DNA of 8,192 nucleotides from an uncultured Sphingomonas sp. (GCA_934555855.1 CAKTFL010000082.1:1-8192); one strand, 5' to 3'; shown: positions 1 through 6,185, counted from the first letter of the stretch. Notes: generated by a model from the letters alone, not told the origin. Numbers and translations: made by a program.

Positions 1-704
1 GCCTCGAACCAGGCGCCGGGCGCCGGGTTCATAGCCCGGACCAGCCGCTCGACTTCCACGGCCGGTCGCGACCAGTCGATCCGCGCCTCCGCCTTGTCGA
101 TCTTGGCGGCATAGGTCACGCCCTCGTCCGGCTGCGGCTCGGCGGTCAGTGTGTCCAGGCTGGCCAGCGCCTCGATCATCAGCGCGGCGCCGAGCGTCGA
201 CAGCTCGCCGGTCAGAGCGCCGGCCGTCTTGCCCTCGATGGTCACCTTGCCGTCGAGCAGCACCGGCCCGGTATCCAGCCCCGCTTCCATTTGCATGATG
301 CACACGCCCGTTTCGGCATCGCCGGCCAGGATGGCGCGCTGGATCGGCGCCGCGCCCCGCCAGCGCGGCAGCAACGAGGCGTGGACGTTCAGGCATCCGT
401 GCGCCGGCGAGGCCAGGATCGGGCGCGGCAGGATCAGGCCGTAGGCGGCGACCACCGCGACGTCCGCTCCCAGCGCGGCGAACTCCGCCTGCTCCTCCGC
501 CCCCTTCAGCGACACCGGCGAGCGCACGACGATGCCCAGCTCTTCGGCGCGCCGCTGGACGGGGGAGGGGACCAGCTCGCGCCCGCGCCGCCCGGCCGGC
601 CGGGGCGGCTGGGTATAGGCCGCGACCAGCTCATGCCCTCCCTCGACCAGCGCCGAGAGGACCGGCACCGCGAAGTCAGGCGTTCCCATGAAAACGATCC
701 GCAT
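1..704 (-). CDS. fmt: Methionyl-tRNA formyltransferase, 5' part (234 codons visible)
   Basis: Fmt transfers a formyl group from 10-formyl-tetrahydrofolate to Met-tRNA(fMet) in the cytoplasm, making the initiator tRNA for translation. Translating the minus strand from the ATG at 704 gives [16 protein letters not shown], the standard Fmt N-terminus. The folate-enzyme active site is present: Asn106 and His108 in [19 protein letters not shown], and Asp144 in AGLDTGP, the same numbering as the E. coli enzyme. The formyltransferase fold fills most of the visible part, and the reading frame continues into the start of the C-terminal domain ([30 protein letters not shown] region). The frame is open to base 1, so the last 70-80 residues or so expected for the family lie outside the window. 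The gene diverges from recR across a very short spacer. Its usual partner def is nearby (2263) but on the opposite strand and not adjacent. Identity is essentially certain. Confidence 0.97.
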   Translation of the reverse strand, partial: MRIVFMGTPDFAVPVLSALVEGGHELVAAYTQPPRPAGRRGRELVPSPVQRRAEELGIVVRSPVSLKGAEEQAEFAALGADVAVVAAYGLILPRPILASPAHGCLNVHASLLPRWRGAAPIQRAILAGDAETGVCIMQMEAGLDTGPVLLDGKVTIEGKTAGALTGELSTLGAALMIEALASLDTLTAEPQPDEGVTYAAKIDKAEARIDWSRPAVEVERLVRAMNPAPGAWFE

Positions 705-758
705 GGGTCAGCGCTCTCCACGCTGGCGATGACCGGCGCAACCCCCTATCTGTTCCGG
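705..758. promoter_or_regulatory. Short divergent control region between fmt and recR, with an imperfect inverted repeat
   Basis: Only 54 bases separate the chosen fmt and recR starts, or 24 if recR begins at the in-frame ATG at 729. Any promoters must therefore overlap each other or lie inside the neighbouring gene. GGTCAGCG (706-713) can pair with CGCTG (721-725) and TGACC (730-734), giving about 10 paired bases with a 7-base loop and a 4-base bulge. This could be an operator or an RNA hairpin. I cannot identify convincing -35/-10 boxes for either direction, and in DNA this GC-rich such a repeat can arise by chance. Confidence 0.3.
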
Positions 759-1355
759 ATGGCTTCCCCGGAAATCGAGGCATTGACGCAGGCGCTGTCG
801 CGGCTCCCCGGCCTGGGACCGCGCTCTGCCCGTCGTGCCGTGCTGCACCTGTTGAAGAAGCGCGAGGCGGCGCTTGGCCCCTTGCGGGCGGCGCTGGAGG
901 CGGTCGACGAACGGCTGGAGACATGCTCCACCTGCGGCAATGTCGACACCGCCAACCCGTGCGCTATCTGCGCCGACCCGCGCCGGGACGCGCGCGCGCT
1001 GTGCGTGGTCGAGGAGGTCGCCGACCTTTGGGCGCTGGAGCGGTCGCGGCTGTTTCCCGGCCGCTTTCATGTGCTGGGCGGGCGGCTGTCGGCGCTGGAG
1101 GGTATCCGGCCCGAGGATCTGGCGATCGACGCACTTATCCGACGCATCGAGGGGGGTGGGACCGACGAGGTCGTGCTCGCGATGAACGCGACGTTGGAGG
1201 GGCAGACCACCGCCCATTACATCGCGGAGCGGATCGAGCGCTTTCCCGTCCGGGTGACGCAGCTTGCTCACGGCCTGCCGGTCGGGGGCGAGCTGGATTA
1301 TCTTGACGAGGGGACGCTGGCGCAGGCGCTGCGCGCGCGCCGTCCGGTGGCCTGA
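759..1355 (+). CDS. recR: Recombination mediator protein RecR
   Basis: RecR works with RecO (and RecF) to load RecA on SSB-coated single-stranded DNA in gap repair. The 198-residue product has the full family layout. A helix-hairpin-helix lies at about 16-26 ([11 protein letters not shown]). A four-cysteine zinc finger follows, with C56, C59, C68 and C71 in [17 protein letters not shown] Toprim domain starts at [13 protein letters not shown] (about 82) and runs through [21 protein letters not shown]. The conserved C-terminal ending includes [18 protein letters not shown]. The ATG at 759 gives [13 protein letters not shown] and the normal family length of about 200. An in-frame ATG at 729 would add ten residues ([10 protein letters not shown]) and cannot be excluded, since neither has a strong ribosome site. 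The frame stays open further upstream only because it is antisense to fmt. The common dnaX-ybaB-recR arrangement is absent. Confidence 0.96.
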   Translation: MASPEIEALTQALSRLPGLGPRSARRAVLHLLKKREAALGPLRAALEAVDERLETCSTCGNVDTANPCAICADPRRDARALCVVEEVADLWALERSRLFPGRFHVLGGRLSALEGIRPEDLAIDALIRRIEGGGTDEVVLAMNATLEGQTTAHYIAERIERFPVRVTQLAHGLPVGGELDYLDEGTLAQALRARRPVA

Positions 1356-1377
1356 CCCGACCTGATCGGGGCTCAGG
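1351..1377. terminator. Hairpin at the convergent junction of recR and the TonB-like gene
   Basis: CCTGA (1351-1355) pairs with TCAGG (1373-1377), and CCCGA (1356-1360) with TCGGG (1366-1370). This gives a ten-pair stem with a 2-base bulge and a 5-base loop. It overlaps the recR stop codon and fills most of the 32 bases between two genes that end facing each other, where a shared terminator is expected. No run of T follows on either strand, so it is not a textbook intrinsic terminator. It might instead act as an mRNA 3'-end stabiliser. Confidence 0.4.
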
Positions 1378-1387
1378 ATAAGGTCAT

Positions 1388-2176
1388 CTATCTCGCTGCC
1401 GCAGCGCCCTTTTCCGTGAAGTCGATCCTGATCCGCACCCAGCTGCCGACCAGGCGCTGGCCGCCGATCCTGGGCGGGATGACCAGGAACTGCCACGCCG
1501 CCTGACGGATCGAATTGGCGAGGCCCGACCCGGCCGGCGATTCGCCGAGCGTGCGGCAATCCTCGACATGGTAGCGCTCCGCCGTGCGGCAGGCGATCAT
1601 TGCCCATCCGCCCGCCGGCGCGCCCTTACGGAGGTAGAAGGACAGCTCGGCATTCGTTGGCTCGCGATACCAGTCGGCATTGTAGAGCTTCTGGCCGCCC
1701 GGCCCATCGCCCGGCCCGGCCACCGCCGCGGAGTCGCCGGCCGAGCCGTCCGCGCTGCCGCTCGTCCCCCCGCTCGCGCCGTCCTCACCGGCGCGCCCGT
1801 GCCGGGGCACCGTGGCGAGGTCGAAATTCTCGCGCATGTATGCCCAGTCCGATGGCGCAGGGCTGGCGGCCGGGACTGGGACGGGCGGGGTAGGAACGCT
1901 GGGTGGCGCCGGTGACGCCGCGGCCGCTTTTGCCGCGCGCCGCTGTTCACGCTGCACCGTCCGGCGCGCGGGCTGGGGCGTCTCGCCGGCGTCGGGCAGC
2001 AGTTCGAACGTCGTCTGCTCGCGCGCCTTGGGCGGCTCGTCGAGCGAGGGACCCAAGCGAAGGAGGAGCCAGACCAGCAGCAGGTGCGCCGCGATCGTCA
2101 GCCCGATCGAGACGCCGCGCCGACGCAGTGCCGCAGGGCTGCGGTCCGACGATCGCTGGAGGTACGCCGAACGCAT
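1388..2176 (-). CDS. TonB-like single-pass membrane protein with proline-rich linker, function unknown
   Basis: The 262-residue protein has a basic N-terminus (residues 1-20) and one hydrophobic helix at about 22-42 ([22 protein letters not shown]). An Ala/Pro-rich stretch follows at about 66-109, then a Gly/Ser/Ala/Asp-rich low-complexity linker at about 128-161. The compact C-terminal domain at about 166-254 ends in [10 protein letters not shown]. The layout is that of TonB: a cytoplasmic start, an anchor with a T-x3-H (T27, H31) recalling the SxxxH of TonB helices, a periplasm-spanning linker, and a small beta-ending domain. C196 and C207 could form a periplasmic disulfide. No exbB, exbD or receptor gene is in view, so a role in energised outer-membrane transport is inference. 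The ATG at 2176 was chosen because the membrane helix then sits near the N-terminus and an AGGCGA lies just upstream. The open frame to 2317 would enter def antisense. Confidence 0.75.
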   Translation of the reverse strand: MRSAYLQRSSDRSPAALRRRGVSIGLTIAAHLLLVWLLLRLGPSLDEPPKAREQTTFELLPDAGETPQPARRTVQREQRRAAKAAAASPAPPSVPTPPVPVPAASPAPSDWAYMRENFDLATVPRHGRAGEDGASGGTSGSADGSAGDSAAVAGPGDGPGGQKLYNADWYREPTNAELSFYLRKGAPAGGWAMIACRTAERYHVEDCRTLGESPAGSGLANSIRQAAWQFLVIPPRIGGQRLVGSWVRIRIDFTEKGAAAAR

Positions 2177-2227
2177 CGCCGGTTCGCCTATCGCGGGTCC
2201 GGCGGCGCGGCAATATCGTCCTGTCGC

Positions 2228-2255
2228 TTGACGCTCGGCCGGCCGGGACCTAGCT
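2228..2255 (+). promoter_or_regulatory. Candidate def promoter
   Basis: TTGACG (2228-2233) is a near-consensus -35 box. CTAGCT (2250-2255), 16 bases downstream, partly matches the alphaproteobacterial -10 (CTATNT-like). Transcription would then start at about 2261-2263, essentially on the def ATG at 2263, which predicts a leaderless or nearly leaderless mRNA. This agrees with the lack of a clear Shine-Dalgarno sequence before def. The assignment rests on eye-matching of short boxes in an 86-base divergent spacer. Confidence 0.35.
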
Positions 2256-2262
2256 CGCCGCC

Positions 2263-2787
2263 ATGGCCGTTCTTCCCATCGTCGAGGTTCCCGACCCACG
2301 CCTGCGTCTCGTCTCACAGCCGGTGGAGGCGGTGGACGACAGCGTTCGCCAGCTCGTGTCCGACATGATCGAGACCATGTACGCCGCGCACGGCATCGGG
2401 CTTGCCGCGATCCAGGTCGGCGTCGACAAGCGCGTGCTCGTCATCGACCTGCAGGAGCAGGAGGATGAGGAGGGCAAGCCGATCCGCAATCCCCAAGCCT
2501 ATATCAATCCCGAAATCCTGGAGGTTTCCGAGGAGCTGTCCGTCTATAATGAGGGCTGCCTGTCGATCCCGGATCAATATGCGGAAGTCGCGCGCCCTGC
2601 ACGCTGCCGGCTGCGCTGGCTGGACGGGCAGGGTGACAGCCATGAGGAGGAGCTGGACGGGCTGCTCGCGACCTGCATGCAGCATGAGATCGATCACCTG
2701 AACGGCGTGCTGTTCATCGATCACATCTCCCGCCTGAAGCGCTCCATGCTGTTGAAGAAGCTCGACAAGGCACGCAAGATCGGTTGA
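2263..2787 (+). CDS. def: Peptide deformylase
   Basis: Def is the metal-dependent hydrolase that removes the N-formyl group from nascent proteins at the ribosome exit, the step that undoes Fmt's modification. The 174-residue product carries all three signature motifs in order. Motif 1 is GIGLAAIQ (44-51) and motif 2 is EGCLS (98-102) with metal ligand Cys100. Motif 3 is QHEIDHLNG (140-148) with ligands His141 and His145 and catalytic Glu142. A short acidic insert ([10 protein letters not shown], 64-73) sits in the usual variable loop. Length is normal for a class 1 bacterial enzyme. The basic tail ([19 protein letters not shown]) is family-like and extends the C-terminal helix. The ATG at 2263 gives the typical start [15 protein letters not shown]. 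The gene is divergent from the TonB-like gene and 135 bases ahead of rmuC on the same strand. Confidence 0.97.
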   Translation: MAVLPIVEVPDPRLRLVSQPVEAVDDSVRQLVSDMIETMYAAHGIGLAAIQVGVDKRVLVIDLQEQEDEEGKPIRNPQAYINPEILEVSEELSVYNEGCLSIPDQYAEVARPARCRLRWLDGQGDSHEEELDGLLATCMQHEIDHLNGVLFIDHISRLKRSMLLKKLDKARKIG

Positions 2788-2847
2788 TCCCGGCGGCTCG
2801 CGAAAGGGGCTGTCCTACAGCGATCGTTCGGTCTATGTTCCCATTCT

Positions 2848-2866
2848 GCCGGGTCGTTCACCCGGC
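2848..2866 (+). terminator. Perfect 7-bp hairpin between def and rmuC
   Basis: GCCGGGT (2848-2854) and ACCCGGC (2860-2866) form a perfect 7-base stem around the loop CGTTC. The hairpin lies 60 bases after the def stop and 56 bases before the rmuC start. It is followed by GAGAACAGGGG, with no T run, so it is either a weak def terminator or a structure in an rmuC leader. Just upstream, CTATGT (2833-2838) could be a -10 box for rmuC, but the hexamer 17 bases before it (CTGTCC) is a poor -35, so I do not list a promoter. Confidence 0.4.
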
Positions 2867-2885
2867 GAGAACAGGGGCTGGGCTT

Positions 2886-2930
2886 ATGGCGTTTTGCCGG
2901 AAACTTCGGAAACTTCGGCGGCATGGCTGA
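2886..2930 (+). CDS. Possible 14-codon leader ORF overlapping the rmuC start
   Basis: ATG at 2886 is preceded by AGGGG (2873-2877) at an 8-base spacing, a better ribosome site than anything in front of rmuC. The encoded peptide is MAFCRKLRKLRRHG, strongly basic. Its TGA (2928-2930) lies just inside rmuC, so the rmuC ATG (2923) is overlapped by 8 bases in another frame. This is the geometry of a translationally coupled leader peptide. It could equally be chance, or mark an indel that split a longer basic N-terminus from RmuC. Short-ORF coding potential cannot be judged from one sequence. Confidence 0.25.
   Translation: MAFCRKLRKLRRHG
2898..2915 (+). repeat. Tandem duplication of CGGAAACTT before rmuC
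   Basis: CGGAAACTT occurs twice back to back (2898-2906 and 2907-2915) and is followed by another CGG. It sits immediately upstream of the rmuC ATG and encodes the RKL-RKL part of the putative leader peptide. The repeat is exact; any role in translation or regulation is unproven. Confidence 0.6.
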
Positions 2931-4356
2931 GCTTGCGCTTGTTGCCGTGGTGGCCCTGCTCGCCGGGCTTCTGGTCGGCTGGCTGATCGCTGGCCGGCGT
3001 TCCGCCACCCTGTCGAGCGATCTTGCCGTTGCCCGGACGCGAGTGGCGGATGCGGATCTCGTCCGGCAGGCGCGGGACTCGGTGGAACGGGAGCGCAACG
3101 ATGCCCTGCAGGAGCTGGCCGCCATTCGCGCCCAGGCGCTGTCGGCAGGCGAGGCGCACCGGGCATTGTCCCTCCAGCTCAACGAGGCGCAGGAAGCGTT
3201 GCGGGAGCTGTCGGCCCTGCGAGCCGAGGCGACCGCGCGGGAGGACGCGCACCAGAACACGCTGCGCCAGCTGAACGAGGCCAAGGAGGCGATGAACGCC
3301 CAGTTCGGCGCTGCCGCCGCCAAGGCGCTGGAGGGCGCGCAGGCCCAGTTCCTCGAACGTGCGCGCGCGCGCTTCGCCGAGTCGGAGCAGATGCAGGGCG
3401 AGCGCCTGGCGGCGCTGCTCCAGCCGGTCAACGAGCGGCTGCTGCGCTACGAGGAAGGCGTGCGGAAGGTCGAGGATGAGCGGCGGTCCGCATTCGGCGA
3501 GCTCAAGGGCCAGATCGAGGCGATGCGGGTCGGGCAGGAGCGGGTGTCGGGTGAAGCGGCGAAGCTCGTCAACGCGCTTCGCAACGCGCCCAAGGCACGA
3601 GGGCGCTGGGGCGAGCAGCAGCTGAGGAACGTCCTGGAAAGCTGCGGCCTGGCCGAACATACCGATTTCCAGACGGAGGTCAGCGTCACCGGCGAGGGCG
3701 GCGAGCGGCTGCGGCCCGACGCGATCGTCCGGGTGCCCGGCGGCAAGTCACTGGTGATCGACGCGAAGGTGTCGCTGAATGCCTATCAAGACGCGTTCGG
3801 GGCGGTGGACGAGGCGGATCGGCTTGCAGGGCTGACCGCACACGCCGCGTCGATGCGCGCGCATGTCAACGGGCTCGGCGCCAAAGCCTATTGGCACCAG
3901 TTCGCGGATGCGCCCGATTATGTCGTGATGTTCGTGCCGGGCGAGCATTTTCTGTCCGCCGCGCTGGAGCATGATCCGCAGCTATGGGACTATGCCTTCG
4001 ACCGAAGGGTGCTGCTCGCGACGCCCACCAACCTGATCGCGATCGCCCGCACCGTGGCCGCGGTCTGGCGGCAGGAGATGCTGGCCAGCCAGGCGCGCGA
4101 GATCGGCGCGCTCGGCAAGGAGCTGTACCAACGCCTGTACGTGATGGGAGGACATGTCGCCAAGCTCGGCAAGAACCTAGACACCGCGATGGGCGCCTAC
4201 AACGCCTTTGTTGGCAGCCTGGAAAGTCAGGTGCTGACCAGCGCCAAGCGGTTCGAGGCGCTCAACATCGACACGGGCGGCAAGTCGATCGAGGCGCTGC
4301 CGGTCGGCGAACAGGCGGTGCGTCCGCTGACCAAGCTGACCGTCGTCACCGAATAG
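2923..4356 (+). CDS. rmuC: RmuC-family DNA recombination protein
   Basis: RmuC proteins limit rearrangements such as inversions between short inverted repeats and are predicted nucleases. The 477-residue product has a membrane helix at about 4-23 followed by GRR (24-26), favouring an N-out anchor with the rest in the cytoplasm. A long Ala/Glu/Arg-rich coiled coil covers about 30-215. The RmuC domain follows at about 220-445: GRWGEQQLRNVLE (227-239), then RPDAIVRVPGGKSLVIDAKVSL with D266, D280 and K282 in a PD-(D/E)xK-like arrangement. VVMFVPGEHFLSAAL and LLATPTNLIAIARTVAAVWR, both strongly conserved in the family, come after it. The last 30 residues or so look unstructured. ATG 2923 is the first in-frame start and places the helix at the N-terminus, but it lacks a convincing ribosome site. 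Substrate and biochemical activity of this family are not well established. Confidence 0.94.
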   Translation: MAELALVAVVALLAGLLVGWLIAGRRSATLSSDLAVARTRVADADLVRQARDSVERERNDALQELAAIRAQALSAGEAHRALSLQLNEAQEALRELSALRAEATAREDAHQNTLRQLNEAKEAMNAQFGAAAAKALEGAQAQFLERARARFAESEQMQGERLAALLQPVNERLLRYEEGVRKVEDERRSAFGELKGQIEAMRVGQERVSGEAAKLVNALRNAPKARGRWGEQQLRNVLESCGLAEHTDFQTEVSVTGEGGERLRPDAIVRVPGGKSLVIDAKVSLNAYQDAFGAVDEADRLAGLTAHAASMRAHVNGLGAKAYWHQFADAPDYVVMFVPGEHFLSAALEHDPQLWDYAFDRRVLLATPTNLIAIARTVAAVWRQEMLASQAREIGALGKELYQRLYVMGGHVAKLGKNLDTAMGAYNAFVGSLESQVLTSAKRFEALNIDTGGKSIEALPVGEQAVRPLTKLTVVTE

Positions 4357-4443
4357 CGCGGAATAAGGTAGGGCTGATCCGGCGGCGCGGGGAATGCTGG
4401 GGGAGGCTGGGGGGACGTGGTAGTCCGGGGTGGCGCGCGATGC

Positions 4444-4458
4444 TTGGATCGCTTCGCT
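4444..4458 (+). repeat. Fragment resembling one half of a dispersed intergenic repeat
   Basis: TTGGATCGCTTCGCT resembles the first half of the short repeat found in many proteobacterial spacers (TGGATTGCTTCGCT...CGCAATGACGG type, from memory). It ends in CTTCGCT, the same seven bases that begin the matching second half at 4600. Similarity is by eye to a remembered consensus, so confidence is low. Confidence 0.3.
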
Positions 4459-4501
4459 GGAGCTTGATCCGTCCGAGCTGAATCAATCACGTCTCTTGTA
4501 C

Positions 4502-4541
4502 CCCGCGAAGGGGGTCCAGTCTGGGCCTCCGCCTTCGCGGG
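4502..4541. repeat. REP-like palindromic intergenic element
   Basis: CCCGCGAAGG (4502-4511) is the exact reverse complement of CCTTCGCGGG (4532-4541), a 10-bp perfect stem. Inside it GGTCCAG (4513-4519) faces CTGGGCC (4521-4527) and could extend pairing with one wobble. Elements with these arms and a GGGTCCAG...TGGG core are, to my recollection, common between genes in sphingomonad genomes, usually at the ends of convergent genes as here. No T run follows on either side, so REP-like repeat fits better than intrinsic terminator, though the transcript would fold strongly. Confidence 0.65.
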
Positions 4542-4599
4542 AGCGCATGGCAGGGGTGAGTGGCGGATCTGAACTGTTTTGACATGCCTGAGACAGCGT

Positions 4600-4621
4600 C
4601 TTCGCTCGCAACGACGGCTGG
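4600..4621 (+). repeat. Fragment resembling the other half of a dispersed intergenic repeat
   Basis: The stretch beginning CTTCGCTCGCAACGACGG matches the second half of the TGGATTGCTTCGCT...CGCAATGACGG type of proteobacterial spacer repeat. It shares CTTCGCT with the fragment at 4452-4458. Assignment is by eye to a remembered consensus. Confidence 0.35.
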
Positions 4622-4631
4622 ACACGATATC

Positions 4632-4680
4632 GTCTCTCACAAGGGAGACACCCCGGCACTTGCGCCTCAGCGTTGCCGGG
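4632..4680. terminator. Two adjacent hairpins at the 3' end of the RNA methyltransferase gene
   Basis: GTCTCTC (4632-4638) can pair with GGGAGAC (4643-4649) around an ACAA loop, with one G-U pair when read on the plus strand. CCCGGCA (4652-4658) is the exact complement of TGCCGGG (4674-4680); this second stem spans the methyltransferase stop codon with a 15-base loop. Together they are the best candidates for stopping or trimming transcripts arriving from either side. Neither has a T tract, and the first pairs less well on the minus strand. Confidence 0.35.
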
Positions 4681-5464
4681 CCAGCACCTCATAGGCCATC
4701 ACGGCCGTGGCAACCGCAGCGTTGAGGCTGTCGGCCTTGCCCAGCATCGGGATCTTGACCAGCAGGTCGCAGGAGGCGGCATAGTCGGCCGGCATTCCCT
4801 GCGCCTCGTTGCCGGTGAGGAGGAAGGTCGGCGCGGTATAGCGCGCCGAGCGATAATCGGCGTCCGTATCAAGGCTGAGCCCGACCAGCTGGCCGGGTCC
4901 CGTCCGCAGCCAGTCGAGAAAGGGCGTCCACTCGGTCCGGACAACGGGAATGGTGAACAGCGCCCCCATGCTCGCCCGCACCGCCTCGACCGAATAGGGG
5001 TCGACGCACTCGCCGATCAGGATCAGCCCGCCCGCGCCGACCGCGTCGCCGGTACGCAGGATGGTGCCGAGATTGCCCGGATCGCGCAGCCGCTCCGCGA
5101 CCAGCCAAATGCCCGATGCTGTCCGGTCGAGATCGTCCAAGCTCGTCCCGAACTCGTCGAACACGCCCACCACTGTCTGCGGGTTATCCTTGCCCGACAG
5201 CTTGCCGAGGATGTCGGGCGTGGTTTCGATCGCCTCGCCGCCCGCGCTCTCGACCGCCACGACCAATTCCCGGACGAGCGAATGGCTGGCGCTGGCGGCG
5301 GCGAAGAACAGCAGCCGTGGCAGGCGCCCGGTCTCGCGCGCTTCGGTCAGGATTCGCAGGCCCTCGGCCAGGAACTGCCCGGCGTCGCGCCGATGCCGCT
5401 TGTCGCGCAGGTCACGGACCTGCTTAACGAGCGGGTTGGAAAAGGCGGTGATCTGACGAGGCAT
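4667..5464 (-). CDS. SpoU/TrmH-family RNA 2'-O-ribose methyltransferase
   Basis: SPOUT-class enzymes of this family methylate a ribose 2'-OH in rRNA or tRNA using S-adenosylmethionine, through a C-terminal trefoil knot. The 265-residue product has a substrate-binding type N-terminal domain (about 10-100, with GQFLAEGLRILTEA) and then the three catalytic motifs. Motif 1 is ERLRDPGNLGTILRTGDAVG with N131 and R137, motif 2 is LTGNEAQGMP with E220, and motif 3 is IPMLGKADSLNAAVATAVM with S246, L247 and N248. All key residues are present. The target nucleotide cannot be told from sequence, so no symbol is given (RlmB-like and other TrmH subfamilies remain possible). ATG 5464 gives MPRQITAFSNPLVKQVRDL, a typical start; the frame remains open upstream into the HPr region. 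It lies 28 bases after the HPr stop and is probably the last gene of that operon. Confidence 0.92.
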   Translation of the reverse strand: MPRQITAFSNPLVKQVRDLRDKRHRRDAGQFLAEGLRILTEARETGRLPRLLFFAAASASHSLVRELVVAVESAGGEAIETTPDILGKLSGKDNPQTVVGVFDEFGTSLDDLDRTASGIWLVAERLRDPGNLGTILRTGDAVGAGGLILIGECVDPYSVEAVRASMGALFTIPVVRTEWTPFLDWLRTGPGQLVGLSLDTDADYRSARYTAPTFLLTGNEAQGMPADYAASCDLLVKIPMLGKADSLNAAVATAVMAYEVLARQR

Positions 5465-5492
5465 GGTTCGTGTCGCGAAAGGCAGGTGAGGA

Positions 5493-5765
5493 TCAATCCT
5501 CGCCGAACTTGGCCTCGACCAGCTCGACAAGCGCGCCGACCGCGCCCTCGGCGCCCGCGCCGTCGGCGCTGATCGTGATCGTGTCGCCATTGGCCGCGCC
5601 CAGCATCATCAACCCCATGATCGATGTGCCGGTTACCGCGCTGCCGTCCTTTTCCACCCGGATCTCGCAGCTTTGGGCGGATGCCAGCGTGACGAACTTG
5701 GCAGAGGCGCGGGCATGGAGACCGCGGCGGTTGGTGACCAGCACCGTGCGGGAAATCTGGCTCAC
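5493..5765 (-). CDS. ptsH: Phosphocarrier protein HPr
   Basis: HPr carries phosphate from enzyme I to EIIA proteins. The 90-residue product has the active-site loop RRGLHARASAKFV with phosphoacceptor His17. It also has the GTSIMGLMMLG helix with Ser48 at the position of the regulatory serine targeted by HPr kinase. Length and both motifs are normal for the family. The start is GTG at 5765: the four bases GTGA are shared with the stop of the EIIA gene, implying coupled translation. With hprK in the same operon, a Ser-phosphorylation switch is likely. No enzyme I gene is in the window; a PtsP-type enzyme I elsewhere is expected from other alphaproteobacteria. This HPr probably serves regulation rather than sugar uptake. 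Confidence 0.96.
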   Translation of the reverse strand: MSQISRTVLVTNRRGLHARASAKFVTLASAQSCEIRVEKDGSAVTGTSIMGLMMLGAANGDTITISADGAGAEGAVGALVELVEAKFGED

Positions 5766-6169
5766 GCGGCGGCTTCGCCCAGCACTTCGGATGCGACGGA
5801 GATGTATTTGCGGCCGGCCTCGCGCGCCGCGGCGACGGCATCGACGACCTTCATAGACTTGCGCGCGGAGCCGAGGCGTATCAGCATCGGCAGGTTCATG
5901 CCCGCGATCACCTCGACCCGGCCACGCTCCATCAGCGAGATGGCGAGGTTGGAGGGCGTCCCTCCGAACAGGTCGGTGAGCACGATCACGCCGCGCCCGG
6001 TATCGACGCGGGCGATCGCGTCGGCAATGTCGGCGCGCCGCTCCTCCATGTCGTCATCAGGCCCGATGGCGATGGTCGCGACCCCCTCCTGGGCGCCGAC
6101 CACATGCACCATCGCGGTCACGAACTCATCGGCAAGGTGGCCATGGGTCACCAGAACAAGGCCGATCAT
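5762..6169 (-). CDS. PTS EIIA component, mannose family
   Basis: The 135-residue protein is a stand-alone EIIA-Man domain, which accepts phosphate from HPr. The phosphoacceptor is His9 in MIGLVLVTHGHLADEF. The family motif TDLFGGTPSN lies at 65-74, and MNLPMLIRL at 91-99 is also conserved. There is no EIIB, EIIC or EIID gene nearby, so it cannot by itself support mannose transport; a regulatory output is likely, as in other alphaproteobacteria. ATG 6169 is chosen because the protein then begins with the family's usual first beta strand, 16 bases after the rapZ stop. The in-frame ATG at 6211 would add 14 residues and overlap rapZ. Its stop overlaps the HPr GTG by 4 bases. The gene is called manX or ptsM in some genomes. 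Confidence 0.94.
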   Translation of the reverse strand: MIGLVLVTHGHLADEFVTAMVHVVGAQEGVATIAIGPDDDMEERRADIADAIARVDTGRGVIVLTDLFGGTPSNLAISLMERGRVEVIAGMNLPMLIRLGSARKSMKVVDAVAAAREAGRKYISVASEVLGEAAA

Positions 6170-6185
6170 CGGGCAAGCAATCCAT

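Larger units (their letters stand above)
4357..4666. other. Gene-free spacer between convergent rmuC and the RNA methyltransferase gene
   Basis: This 310-base stretch carries no credible gene. Open frames on either strand here are extensions or shadows of the flanking genes. Its first part has G-rich runs (about 4390-4430). It then holds a repeat fragment (4444-4458), the REP-like palindrome (4502-4541), a second repeat fragment (4600-4621) and two hairpins near the end (4632-4680). The section from about 4550 to 4625 is less GC-rich than the flanking genes. As the meeting point of two transcription units it should contain terminators, but I see no stem followed by a T run. Confidence 0.7.

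Noticed and set aside
291..758. Upstream extension of the recR reading frame
   Set aside because: It is antisense to fmt, and RecR already has full family length from 759.
708..1607. Long minus-strand open frame (299 codons) antisense to recR
   Set aside because: RecR on the plus strand is unmistakable. The antisense product has no recognisable motif, and long antisense frames are expected at this GC content.
2177..2317. N-terminal extension of the TonB-like protein to 2317
   Set aside because: It would enter def antisense and put 47 extra Arg-rich residues before the membrane anchor.
2721..3660. Minus-strand open frames antisense to rmuC
   Set aside because: Low-complexity Ser/Ala/Arg or Leu-rich shadow translations of the RmuC coiled-coil region, with no domain signature.
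4502..4541. Palindrome as an intrinsic terminator
   Set aside because: No T run follows on either strand; the perfect arms and the spacer location fit a REP-like repeat better.
4673..5572. Plus-strand 299-codon frame antisense to the RNA methyltransferase
   Set aside because: The opposite strand encodes all SPOUT motifs; this frame shows none and is compositionally a shadow.
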